Below, in pieces: positions 1 through 8,047 of a DNA stretch of 30,221 bases (the first letter of the stretch is position 1; the number at the start of each line of letters is the position of its first letter). The notes under the pieces are model-generated. The model made no database searches, was not told where the DNA came from, and saw only the letters and a program-made list of their open reading frames with translations. Position numbers and translations under genes: made by a program. The stretch comes from an uncultured Prevotella sp. (GTDB lineage: Bacteria; Bacteroidota; Bacteroidia; Bacteroidales; Bacteroidaceae): NCBI RefSeq assembly GCF_900549175.1, contig NZ_URNN01000020.1, positions 1 through 30,221 of the forward strand, given 5' to 3'.

Positions 1-26
1 TTTGTGTGGCGGGCAAAAACAAGTTC

Positions 27-87
27 TGCCCCTACCATTGCATGACTGTGCCATTAAGCATTAATATATCACTCGAAATGTCGGATG
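27..87 (+). repeat. 61-bp intergenic repeat element, copy 1
   Basis: This 61-bp stretch matches 23166-23226 at 55 of 61 positions without gaps. Its right end, extended to 91, matches 26567-26590 at 23 of 24 positions (68-91 here). Copies 2 and 3 lie just downstream of BspA-like LRR genes, so copy 1 may follow a related gene beyond the left edge of the window; that is inference. No transposase is associated. A hairpin that is perfect in copy 2 is disrupted here by two mismatches. Confidence 0.75.
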
Positions 88-107
88 AACCATGTTTTTA
101 TGATTTG

Positions 108-177
108 ATGTTCTTTAGGAACATGGGTTTGTGCGGACACGCAGACCCGCCCAAACAGCAAACCGTCCGTTTGCGGG
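108..177 (+). other. Cluster of competing hairpins
   Basis: ATGTTC (108-113) pairs with GAACAT (119-124) around a 5-nt loop. Four further segments then offer alternative pairings. Segment A (127-136, GTTTGTGCGG) can pair with segment B (146-156, CCCGCCCAAAC). Segment B can instead pair with segment D (169-177, GTTTGCGGG). Segment C (158-163, GCAAAC) can also pair with D. Such mutually exclusive stems are typical of attenuators, but no T-run follows, and the likely promoter of the next operon lies downstream at 332. If transcribed, the region therefore probably belongs to the 3' end of an upstream unit. Confidence 0.45.
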
Positions 178-331
178 TAATTCTATTAACTGACTGACAT
201 ACAATGATTTATCGCGGTAATATGTCGTTTTGTGAAACAAAAACAAAAGAGAATGATATAAAAACAAAAACCTTGTAACAATTAGAAAAAGGCTATACAC
301 AATAAGAAATATGGCGTTTATAAATATATGT

Positions 332-339
332 TAACTTTG
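332..339 (+). promoter_or_regulatory. Probable Bacteroidetes -7 promoter element for the FAS1/SusCD operon
   Basis: TAACTTTG fits the Bacteroidetes primary sigma factor -7 consensus TAnnTTTG. No exact -33 TTTG lies about 19 bp upstream; TATG at 310-313 is the nearest partial match. Transcription would start near 346, giving a leader of about 45 nt before the ATG at 393. This is the only good promoter match seen ahead of the seven-gene block. Confidence 0.55.
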
Positions 340-392
340 CCATCGAAAACCTAAAATTTAAAAGAATGCAAACAAAATAACAATTTAAAACT

Positions 393-2939
393 ATGGCAAT
401 CAAACATTTTTCACTGTCATCCGGCGGTACATCACTGTCAAGGCTCACCCGGCAGAAACTGGGCACGCTGGCACTGGTCATGGCCGGAATGTCATGCCTC
501 GGACTCAGTTCATGTTCTGAGTACGACCTTGACGAGCGGACCCCGTCAAATTGGGGCAACTCCATTTACAGTTATCTTGCCGGTAATGGGAACTACACCA
601 ACATGACCCGGATAATTGACGATTTGGGCTATCGGGCGGTGTTGGACAAGACCGGTTCGAAAACTCTCTTTGTGGCTGATGACGATGCCTTTGCGCGTTT
701 TTACGCCAACAACAGCTTCGGGGTGCGCTCTTACGAACAGCTCTCCGAGGCCCAGAAGCGTATGCTGCTCTTCGGTGCAATGATCAACAACAGTTATCAG
801 CTTAACTACCTTTGCAACACCGAAGGTCCCGTTGAGGGTGCCTGCATGCGCCGTCTCTCGGCACTCAGCCCGTACGACAGCGTCCCCCGTCTCACGCCCG
901 ATGCTATGCCCGACAACAAGTATTGGAAGCATCTGAAGGGCCAGTCCTCTGTCTATTGTTTCAAGGACATCACCTATGTCCCCATGATTCACTTCATGGA
1001 GAAGTTCATGACCAACAACAAGATAACCAACGAGGATTACGATTTTCTATATAATAATGAGACAAAACGCAGGCCCGGACAGGCCAGTGTCAACGGCCTG
1101 CAGGTTGTGGAGGAGGACATCCGTTGCTCCAACGGCTTCATAAACCGTACCGAAGAGGTTATGACACCATTGGAAAACATGGCCGAAATAATATCGAAGA
1201 AACCGCAGACAAGCCGGTGGAACTCTTTCCTCGAGCGTTTCTGCGCCCCCGACTCATCAGAGGAAGCCTCCATCCGCCTCGGTCTGGCATGGCCGTCGGA
1301 GAAAGCCTATCAGAAGCGTTTCTTCTCGGAGTGGTCGCAAGGTGGCAAGCCTTACTCCACCACTGCCTCCGGAACACTCATCGACGATGCCGAGCTGCTG
1401 TCGTTCGACCCGGGATGGAACGAGTATTACGGCGGAACCAACACCACGGCCGATGTCGAGCTGCAGCGCAATATGGCACTGATGCTCGTTCCGAGCGACG
1501 AGGCTCTGGAGACATATTGGACGGAGGGTGCGGGTTCAATCCTGCGCGAGCGTTACGGAACATGGGAGGCCGTGCCCAACAATGTGATAGCCGAGCTGGT
1601 GAACAACAACATGCAGAAATATCTCACTTCGTGCGTGCCGAGCAAATTCCCGACGATGCTCAACAAGTCAAACGACCCGATGGGCATCACCACCAACGAT
1701 GTCGACTCGGTATGGCTGGGCTGTAACGGAGCCATATACCTGACAAACAAGGTGTTCGCACCAACGTCGTTCGTCAGTGTGATGTATCCGCTCATCGTTT
1801 TCAACGACAACTATAAGATACTGTGGTGGATAATCAACCAGCACCGCTACGATGCGCTGCTCAACTCGCTCACTTCCACCTACAGCCTGATTGTGCCCAA
1901 CAGCAATGCCGTGCTGCAGTATGTAGACCCCTGCTCTTATGCCAAGCCCGAACTGGAGATGCTGCGTTTCCACTATGACGAGGTGACAAAGGAGCCTTAT
2001 GCCTCCGTGCACAAGTACGATCCCGTGACAGAGACGGTGGGCGACTCCATCGGCGAGCGCCGCGGCTACTGGGGGCTTGACCGCCGCCTTGAGTTCCTGC
2101 TCAAAGACCACGTCGTGGTGGGTGACATAGAGGACGGCCATGAATACTACAAGACGATGGGTAACTCCGTCATCCGTGTGAAGAACGCATCGGCTGGCGC
2201 CGGAGGCATGACCATCGAGGGCACATACCAGATGAACGACAACGGACGCCCCATCCCCGTGAGCTACATCTACGACCAGACCAAGGCCACTACCGGCGGT
2301 AACGGAAAGACATACATCCTCGACGAACAGCCGCTTCTCGGAACCCGCCAGAGCGTGAAGAAGATTCTCGATGCCACACCCGAGTTCAGCGAGTTTGCCG
2401 GACTGCTCGAGGCGTCGGGACTCATCGAGAACACCTATAAAGAGAAAACCTGCGGTGACAATTACGTAAATGTGTTCAACAGTTACCAATATACGGTGTA
2501 TGTGCCCACCAACGAGTCCATCCGCCAGCTCATCACCGATGGCAAACTACCTGACCCCGAGCAGATTGACGCCAAGCGTGAGGCCGGCCTCGATGTGACT
2601 GCCGACTCCACCAAACTGGTGAACTTCGTGAAGTACCACATGCAGGACAACGCCCTCATCATCGGCGGCGAGAACATAAGTTCTGGCTACGAGACAGCGC
2701 TCATCGACACGCGCACCAACAGTTTCGTGCGTCTTGAAGTGACAGCCGACGAGAACAACATAACTGTAGAGGACGCCCGTAAGAACAAGCGTCATGTGAT
2801 GAAGACCAGTCCGGCCATATACAACCGTTTTGCCCGTGAGTATATCTATCCCGGCAAGAGTGCTCTTGACGCTGACAACATCGAGACAAGCTCGTCTATC
2901 GTCATCCATCAGATTGACGGTCCGTTGATGTATGAATAA
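393..2939 (+). CDS. Surface lipoprotein with about four FAS1 (fasciclin) modules
   Basis: This 848-residue protein has a long signal peptide ending in lipobox LSSC, with Cys41 followed by the acidic run SEYDLDE. Such a run resembles the Bacteroidetes lipoprotein export signal, so surface display is likely. FAS1-type core strands appear near residues 90 (TLFVADDDAF), 360 (LMLVPSDEAL), 496 (YSLIVPNSNAV) and 699 (YTVYVPTNESI). The last module is the most canonical and runs close to the C terminus; the middle two are divergent. FAS1 domains are known mainly as adhesion modules. No catalytic motif was seen. It is the first gene of the operon, 20 bp ahead of a SusC gene, so it probably serves as a surface capture protein for that importer; this is inferred from position. 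Domain number is my estimate. Confidence 0.8.
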   Translation: MAIKHFSLSSGGTSLSRLTRQKLGTLALVMAGMSCLGLSSCSEYDLDERTPSNWGNSIYSYLAGNGNYTNMTRIIDDLGYRAVLDKTGSKTLFVADDDAFARFYANNSFGVRSYEQLSEAQKRMLLFGAMINNSYQLNYLCNTEGPVEGACMRRLSALSPYDSVPRLTPDAMPDNKYWKHLKGQSSVYCFKDITYVPMIHFMEKFMTNNKITNEDYDFLYNNETKRRPGQASVNGLQVVEEDIRCSNGFINRTEEVMTPLENMAEIISKKPQTSRWNSFLERFCAPDSSEEASIRLGLAWPSEKAYQKRFFSEWSQGGKPYSTTASGTLIDDAELLSFDPGWNEYYGGTNTTADVELQRNMALMLVPSDEALETYWTEGAGSILRERYGTWEAVPNNVIAELVNNNMQKYLTSCVPSKFPTMLNKSNDPMGITTNDVDSVWLGCNGAIYLTNKVFAPTSFVSVMYPLIVFNDNYKILWWIINQHRYDALLNSLTSTYSLIVPNSNAVLQYVDPCSYAKPELEMLRFHYDEVTKEPYASVHKYDPVTETVGDSIGERRGYWGLDRRLEFLLKDHVVVGDIEDGHEYYKTMGNSVIRVKNASAGAGGMTIEGTYQMNDNGRPIPVSYIYDQTKATTGGNGKTYILDEQPLLGTRQSVKKILDATPEFSEFAGLLEASGLIENTYKEKTCGDNYVNVFNSYQYTVYVPTNESIRQLITDGKLPDPEQIDAKREAGLDVTADSTKLVNFVKYHMQDNALIIGGENISSGYETALIDTRTNSFVRLEVTADENNITVEDARKNKRHVMKTSPAIYNRFAREYIYPGKSALDADNIETSSSIVIHQIDGPLMYE

Positions 2940-2959
2940 CCCAAGAAAACAGAATAATC

Positions 2960-5900
2960 ATGGAACATATAACTAATAAAAGATGTATAAAGCGCATGAC
3001 AGCGGCGGCACTCGGATGCCTGCTCTCTGTCGGCGGCGCGTTTGCACAGCAAGCCGGGCAGATAATCAGCGGCCAGGTGTTTGACAGCATGGGTCCGGTG
3101 ATTACCGCCAATGTGGTGGAGATAGATGCGTCCAACCGTATCGTTACAGCCTGTATCACCGACTTCAACGGAAACTTCTCGCTGAAGCTGAAGAACCCCA
3201 AAAACCGGCTGAGAGTTTCTTTCGTGGGCTACAAGACCCAGACGCTGCCCATCAACAAGACCACATTCCGCATCAATCTTGTGGATGCCACACAGATAAG
3301 CGAACTTACGGTCAAGTCGAAACGGCGCACACAAGGCTCCGGACTGGCCATACCCGACCGCGAGGTTTCCACATCGCGGCAGACCATCAGCACAAAGGAG
3401 TTTGAGGGACTGGCACTTACCACCATCGACGAGGCCCTGCAGGGACGTATCGCCGGTCTCGACATCGTGGCCAACAGCGGTAACCTGGGTGCCGGCACAT
3501 CCATGCGCCTGCGCGGTGTGTCGAGTATCAACGGTTCGAGCGAACCGCTTATCGTTGTCGACGGCAACGTGTTCCAGACGGACGAGAGCGTGGACGCGAG
3601 CATGAATGACGAGAAGTTTGCCGAACTGCTCAATGTCAACCCCGACGATATCGAGAGCATTGCCGTGCTGAAGGATGCCGCCGCCACGGCCATCTGGGGT
3701 AGCCAGGGTGCCAACGGTGTAATCGAGATAAAGACCAAGCGCGGTGCGCGTGGAAAGACCGCCGTCACCTATTCGCTGCGTCTCACGGCCACCCATCAGC
3801 CGGAAGGCATGAAGATGCTCAACGGCGACGAGTATACCATGCTGATGAAGGAGGCCTTCTTCAACCAGCGTCTGAGTGATGCCGCCAGCAACATCAACGA
3901 GTTGAACTATCTCAACCCCGTGGAGTTCAGCGAGGCCCGCATGTTCGACGACAACACCGACTGGGTGGATGCCGTCAAGCAGACGGGATGGCGCCAGAAT
4001 CATTATGTGTCGATATCGGGAGGTGGCGAGAAGGCCAACTTCCGCATCGGTGCTGGTTACGACCACGAAACCGGCTCCATCATCAAGCAGCAGCTTGACC
4101 GATTCACCACACGTGTGGCACTCGACTATTTTGTGAGCACGCGTATCAAGTTCGAGTCGAACCTGTCGTTCACATACACCCGCAACCAGAAGAACTACAG
4201 CGACCTGCTGGGCATAGCCTACAAGCGCATGCCTAACCTCTCCATCTACGAGGAGGATGAAAACGGCAACGACACGGGCCGTTTCTACAACATACAGTTC
4301 AACCACTCGCGCGAGCTGGATGACCAGTACAATATGGACAACCCCGTGGCTCTGGCCTATCTTGCCAAGAACAACCAGTCTACATACAAGATACAGCCCG
4401 AGTTTAAAATCAACTACAAGCTGTTGGGCACCGACGAGGGCAAGACGCATCTTGACTATGAAGGCAAGATAATGTTCGACATATACAACGAGTATAACGA
4501 CACGTTCCGTCCGTCGGCCATCAACAACGGCGGTTGGTATAACGGCAACGACAAGACCGGCAGTTTCCCGAACAAGGCCGTGTCGAACAGCAAGAAGCAA
4601 TTAGGCATATCTACCACGCACACCCTTACATTCACCCCGCACTTCAAGAACGAGGACCACTCGCTGATGATGATGTTGCGCGGACAGGTGAACAGCGGTT
4701 CGTCAAACTATCAGAACACGGGTGTCTACCGTCTGCCGTCGGGCAGCATACAGAGCCCTTCGGCCTCGGCGCCCATCACAGACATGAGCACCAGCAGCGG
4801 CCAGTGGCGCAGCATCTACCTTACCTATTCTGCACACTACGCCTACAAGGGCCGTTACATGCTTGACTTCTCCGTACGCCGCGACGGCAGCACCAAGTTC
4901 GGTCCCGACCAGCGTTGGGGTAATTTCCCCGCCTTGTCACTGAGATGGAACATCAGCGACGAGCCGTTCTTCAAGAAGGCGCTTCCGTTCGTGTCGATGC
5001 TGTCCGTACGTCCGGGATGGGGTATCGTGGGCAAGCAGCCCAACAACGAGTACCTCTTCCTGAGCCGCTACGTCAGCAGCACGGGATATCTCGGCAATGG
5101 CGGTGCGCACCCCAACAACATCCAGCTGAAGAACCTGAAATGGGAGGAGAAGGAGACCTACAACCTCGGTATCGACTTCGGCTTCCTTGATGACAAGATT
5201 ACCGGTAACGTGGAAATCTACAAGCAGATAACGAGTGACCTGCTGCTCGAGAAGTTCGCCATACCTACATCGTCGGGTTACCCCACGCTCAACTGGGCCA
5301 ATGTGGGCCGGATGAACAACATCGGATGGGAGTTCAACATCAACGGTAACCAGATAATCAAGGCCGGCAAGTTCTCGGTTGACTTCAACGTTACGTTCGC
5401 CAACAACAAGAACACGCTTGAGGAAATGAGCGAGAGCTGTCTGTCGACGCTCAACAAGGAGTGGAGCGGTGCCAACGGCAACTACATGACCCGCGTGGAG
5501 CTGAACCGTCCTTTGGGCAGTATCTACGGATTCCGCTACAAGGGTGTCTACCAGTATTCGGAATATTCCGACGTGGAAGAGGCTAAGGTGAGCGGTCCCA
5601 ACGCCCCCGTTGCCCGCGACGAGGAAGGCAAGGTGGTGCTCGACCATCGCGGACGCCCCATCCCCATGACTTTCCGTTACGGCAAGGTTGACTATGAGTT
5701 CAAGGGTGGTGACGCCATCTACGAGGACATCAACCACGACGGTACCATCGACGAGCTGGACATTGTCTATCTGGGTTCCTCACTGCCTAAGATTACCGGC
5801 GGATTCGGATTCAAGCTCACCTTCGGACGCTTTACGTGGAACAACCAGTTCAACTTCCGTTACGGCAACAAGATAATCAACGCCGCACGCCTCAATGCCG

Positions 5901-6280
5901 AGAGCATGAACACGGTGAACAACCAAAGCCGTGCCGTCAACTGGCGCTGGCGCGTGGAAGGTCAGGCCGACGCCCTCATCCCGAGGGCCCTCTACGGCAG
6001 CATGAACTACAACGCCCTGGGCAGCGACCGCTTCGTCGAGGACGGTTCGTTCCTGCGTCTCAACTACACTCAGTTGTCATACTCGTTCCCGAAGAAGATG
6101 TTGAAGAAGATTGGTCTCACCGGACTGCGCTTCGACATATCGGCCAACAACCTGTTCTGTCTCACGGAATATTCCGGAGCCGACCCCGAAGTGGGATACG
6201 GAGGACTGAGCATCGTGACGGACAACGCACAGACACCGCGTGCGCGCTCGTTCACTGCCGGTATCAACATACAGTTCTAA
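2960..6280 (+). CDS. SusC/RagA-type TonB-dependent outer-membrane transporter (first pair)
   Basis: This 1106-residue protein has a typical SusC layout: signal peptide to about residue 30 (GGAFA then QQAG), a CarboxypepD_reg-like beta domain (about 33-115, with FVGYKTQTL), a plug domain (about 125-262, with ALQGRIAGLDIV, RLRGVSSING, PLIVVDG and the signature GSQGANGVIEIKTKRG), then a 22-strand-type barrel ending in phenylalanine. A calcium-loop-like DINHDGTIDELD sits near residue 922, as in many SusC proteins. No N-terminal STN signalling domain is present, so it should not drive an anti-sigma/ECF switch. It would import a ligand across the outer membrane with TonB energy, capped by the SusD encoded 27 bp downstream. 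Substrate unknown: no degradative enzyme accompanies it. Confidence 0.95.
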   Translation: MEHITNKRCIKRMTAAALGCLLSVGGAFAQQAGQIISGQVFDSMGPVITANVVEIDASNRIVTACITDFNGNFSLKLKNPKNRLRVSFVGYKTQTLPINKTTFRINLVDATQISELTVKSKRRTQGSGLAIPDREVSTSRQTISTKEFEGLALTTIDEALQGRIAGLDIVANSGNLGAGTSMRLRGVSSINGSSEPLIVVDGNVFQTDESVDASMNDEKFAELLNVNPDDIESIAVLKDAAATAIWGSQGANGVIEIKTKRGARGKTAVTYSLRLTATHQPEGMKMLNGDEYTMLMKEAFFNQRLSDAASNINELNYLNPVEFSEARMFDDNTDWVDAVKQTGWRQNHYVSISGGGEKANFRIGAGYDHETGSIIKQQLDRFTTRVALDYFVSTRIKFESNLSFTYTRNQKNYSDLLGIAYKRMPNLSIYEEDENGNDTGRFYNIQFNHSRELDDQYNMDNPVALAYLAKNNQSTYKIQPEFKINYKLLGTDEGKTHLDYEGKIMFDIYNEYNDTFRPSAINNGGWYNGNDKTGSFPNKAVSNSKKQLGISTTHTLTFTPHFKNEDHSLMMMLRGQVNSGSSNYQNTGVYRLPSGSIQSPSASAPITDMSTSSGQWRSIYLTYSAHYAYKGRYMLDFSVRRDGSTKFGPDQRWGNFPALSLRWNISDEPFFKKALPFVSMLSVRPGWGIVGKQPNNEYLFLSRYVSSTGYLGNGGAHPNNIQLKNLKWEEKETYNLGIDFGFLDDKITGNVEIYKQITSDLLLEKFAIPTSSGYPTLNWANVGRMNNIGWEFNINGNQIIKAGKFSVDFNVTFANNKNTLEEMSESCLSTLNKEWSGANGNYMTRVELNRPLGSIYGFRYKGVYQYSEYSDVEEAKVSGPNAPVARDEEGKVVLDHRGRPIPMTFRYGKVDYEFKGGDAIYEDINHDGTIDELDIVYLGSSLPKITGGFGFKLTFGRFTWNNQFNFRYGNKIINAARLNAESMNTVNNQSRAVNWRWRVEGQADALIPRALYGSMNYNALGSDRFVEDGSFLRLNYTQLSYSFPKKMLKKIGLTGLRFDISANNLFCLTEYSGADPEVGYGGLSIVTDNAQTPRARSFTAGINIQF

Positions 6281-6307
6281 CATCGTCTTAATGCAAAATA
6301 TCAAGAT

Positions 6308-8017
6308 ATGAAAACAATCAAGCAATATATAATGGCAGGCTTGGGAATGGCGACACTCGCATCGTGTGGCGACTTCCTCGAAATCAAGCCGCAAAACGAG
6401 ATAGTTCTTGAAGACTATTGGACAGAGAAGGCCGATGCCACAAGTGAGCTGATGAGTTGCTATGAGGCGCTGGGCAGCAAAGACTGCCTGCGGCGCATGG
6501 CGCTTTGGGGCGAGGTGCGTTCGGACAACATGAGGGCCGGAACCAACCCGCCCTACTGGTTGCAGGACATTCTCAAGGAGAACCTGCAGCCGGAGAACGA
6601 AATCAACAACTGGGCCGATGTGTACAAGACCATCAACTACTGCAACACGCTCATACACTACGCACCCATGGTGAACGAGATAGACCCTAACTACAAGGAC
6701 AGCGAGATGAAGGAGAACATTGCCGAGGCCAAGGCCATACGCGCCATCTGCTACTTCACGCTCATCAGAACCTTCCGCGACGTGCCCTTTTCCACAGAAC
6801 CGAGCATCGACGACCGCCAGAGCTACGATATTCCCGCAACCGACTTCGACACCGTGCTCCGCACGCTCATCGAGGATCTGGAGGGCTGCAAGGACGATGC
6901 CGTGCGCCGCTACTATCTTGATGACAACAGCAGTGCCTACGTCAACAGCAGCCGCATCACGCGCTGGTCGATACGTGCCATCCTTGCCGACCTGTATCTC
7001 TGGGCAGGGGAGTACGAGAAGTGCATACAGGTATGCGACGAGATCATAGCCTTCAAGAAGCAGCAGTACGAGGACATGCTGGCCGACCCCGACCTGCGTC
7101 AGGATGCCGTGCGCAACATGGCACTGTTCAACGGTGTGCCGCTGTTGTTGGAGTGTCCGCTCAACTCGGCCGTTGAAGTGTCGCGCGGACAGGCTTACAA
7201 CACCATCTTCGGACAGGGCAACTCGTTCGAAAGTCTCTTTGAACTGTATTACAACAGCCGCTATGCCAACAAGAACGAGTATGTGCAGTCGTACTATCAG
7301 AACAATAACAACGGAGGCTCCATCGGTTTTCTGAGTGCTCCCGAGCATCTGTATGCCGACATGGCCACCAGCCGCAACACCATATTCCTCAGCAAGAACG
7401 ACTGCCGCGGATATGAGAACATGATAGAGAGCGGCGGCCGCTACGCCATCAGGAAGTATGCCCGCACGAGCGTATATCTCAACATGAAGAACATACAGAC
7501 CGAGAGCGAGGTGCAGTCGAGTGAATCCATGCGCAGCGATGACAAGAGCAACTGGATATTCTACCGCCTCACCGACGTGATGCTGATGAAGGCCGAGGCA
7601 GAGATTCTCTTGGGCGAGAGCCACTTCCCCGAGGCGTTCTCGATGATCAATGCGGTGAACAAGCGTGCGCGCAATGTCACCAACACGTCGACGAGCGACA
7701 CTCTGAAGTATGAGGACTACTCGGCTTCTGCCAGTGCCATGGAGGACCTGCTGTTCAGTGAGCGTCACCGCGAGCTGATGTTTGAGGGCAAACGCTGGTT
7801 CGATCTGGTGCGCATGGCCCGCCGCGACGGCAACACGGAGCGTCTGGTCAACAAGGTCATCGAGAAGCACACCAGCAACGGCGCTGCCGTGCGCATCAAG
7901 CTCACCGACCCCAACATCATCTACTATCCCTATTCGCGTGACGAGCTGAACCGCAACACCTGGCTGAAGCAGAACTCCGCCTATAAGGACAACAACGCCC
8001 AGTTGGGTACCAATTAA
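6308..8017 (+). CDS. SusD/RagB-type surface lipoprotein (first pair)
   Basis: This 569-residue protein has a lipobox LASC with Cys20, followed by GDFLEIKPQNEI, the usual start of mature SusD proteins. TPR-like helices follow, including AEAKAIRAICYFTLIRTFRDVPF and the ILADLYLWAGEYEKCI stretch. The C-terminal RagB/SusD signature ERHRELMFEGKRWFDLVRMA lies near residues 485-505. SusD proteins form the hinged ligand-binding lid over their cognate SusC barrel. The gene lies 27 bp after the SusC gene and 30 bp before a FAS1 lipoprotein gene, which takes the place usually held by a surface glycan-binding protein. Family assignment is firm; the ligand is not known. Confidence 0.95.
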   Translation: MKTIKQYIMAGLGMATLASCGDFLEIKPQNEIVLEDYWTEKADATSELMSCYEALGSKDCLRRMALWGEVRSDNMRAGTNPPYWLQDILKENLQPENEINNWADVYKTINYCNTLIHYAPMVNEIDPNYKDSEMKENIAEAKAIRAICYFTLIRTFRDVPFSTEPSIDDRQSYDIPATDFDTVLRTLIEDLEGCKDDAVRRYYLDDNSSAYVNSSRITRWSIRAILADLYLWAGEYEKCIQVCDEIIAFKKQQYEDMLADPDLRQDAVRNMALFNGVPLLLECPLNSAVEVSRGQAYNTIFGQGNSFESLFELYYNSRYANKNEYVQSYYQNNNNGGSIGFLSAPEHLYADMATSRNTIFLSKNDCRGYENMIESGGRYAIRKYARTSVYLNMKNIQTESEVQSSESMRSDDKSNWIFYRLTDVMLMKAEAEILLGESHFPEAFSMINAVNKRARNVTNTSTSDTLKYEDYSASASAMEDLLFSERHRELMFEGKRWFDLVRMARRDGNTERLVNKVIEKHTSNGAAVRIKLTDPNIIYYPYSRDELNRNTWLKQNSAYKDNNAQLGTN

Positions 8018-8047
8018 CGTAAACAATAACCTATCGAAATACGAGTT

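Larger units (their letters stand above)
1..392. other. Left-edge intergenic region
   Basis: I see no convincing gene here. The short open frames at 6-197 and on the other strand have no recognisable domains, and hairpin-forming sequence runs through them. In order, the region holds a 61-bp repeat element (27-87, extending to 91 in similarity with another copy), a small hairpin (108-124), a set of overlapping inverted repeats (127-177), and an A+T-rich stretch with a Bacteroidetes-type promoter element (332-339) that probably drives the downstream seven-gene operon. Confidence 0.7.

Noticed and set aside
6..197. 63-codon open frame at the left edge
   Set aside because: It overlaps the repeat element and the hairpin cluster, and the product has no signal, domain or repeat.
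366..380. Four-codon upstream open frame before the first gene
   Set aside because: It is too short and ordinary in A-rich leaders to support a regulatory role.
2909..4600. Antisense open frame of 563 codons opposite the first SusC gene
   Set aside because: Same shadow effect; the + strand product is an unambiguous SusC, and no promoter or domain supports the antisense frame.
6077..8026. Long antisense open frame of 649 codons opposite the first SusD gene
   Set aside because: It mirrors a well-supported SusD gene, has no recognisable domain, and is Val/Leu/His-rich in the way expected of the reverse strand of biased codons.
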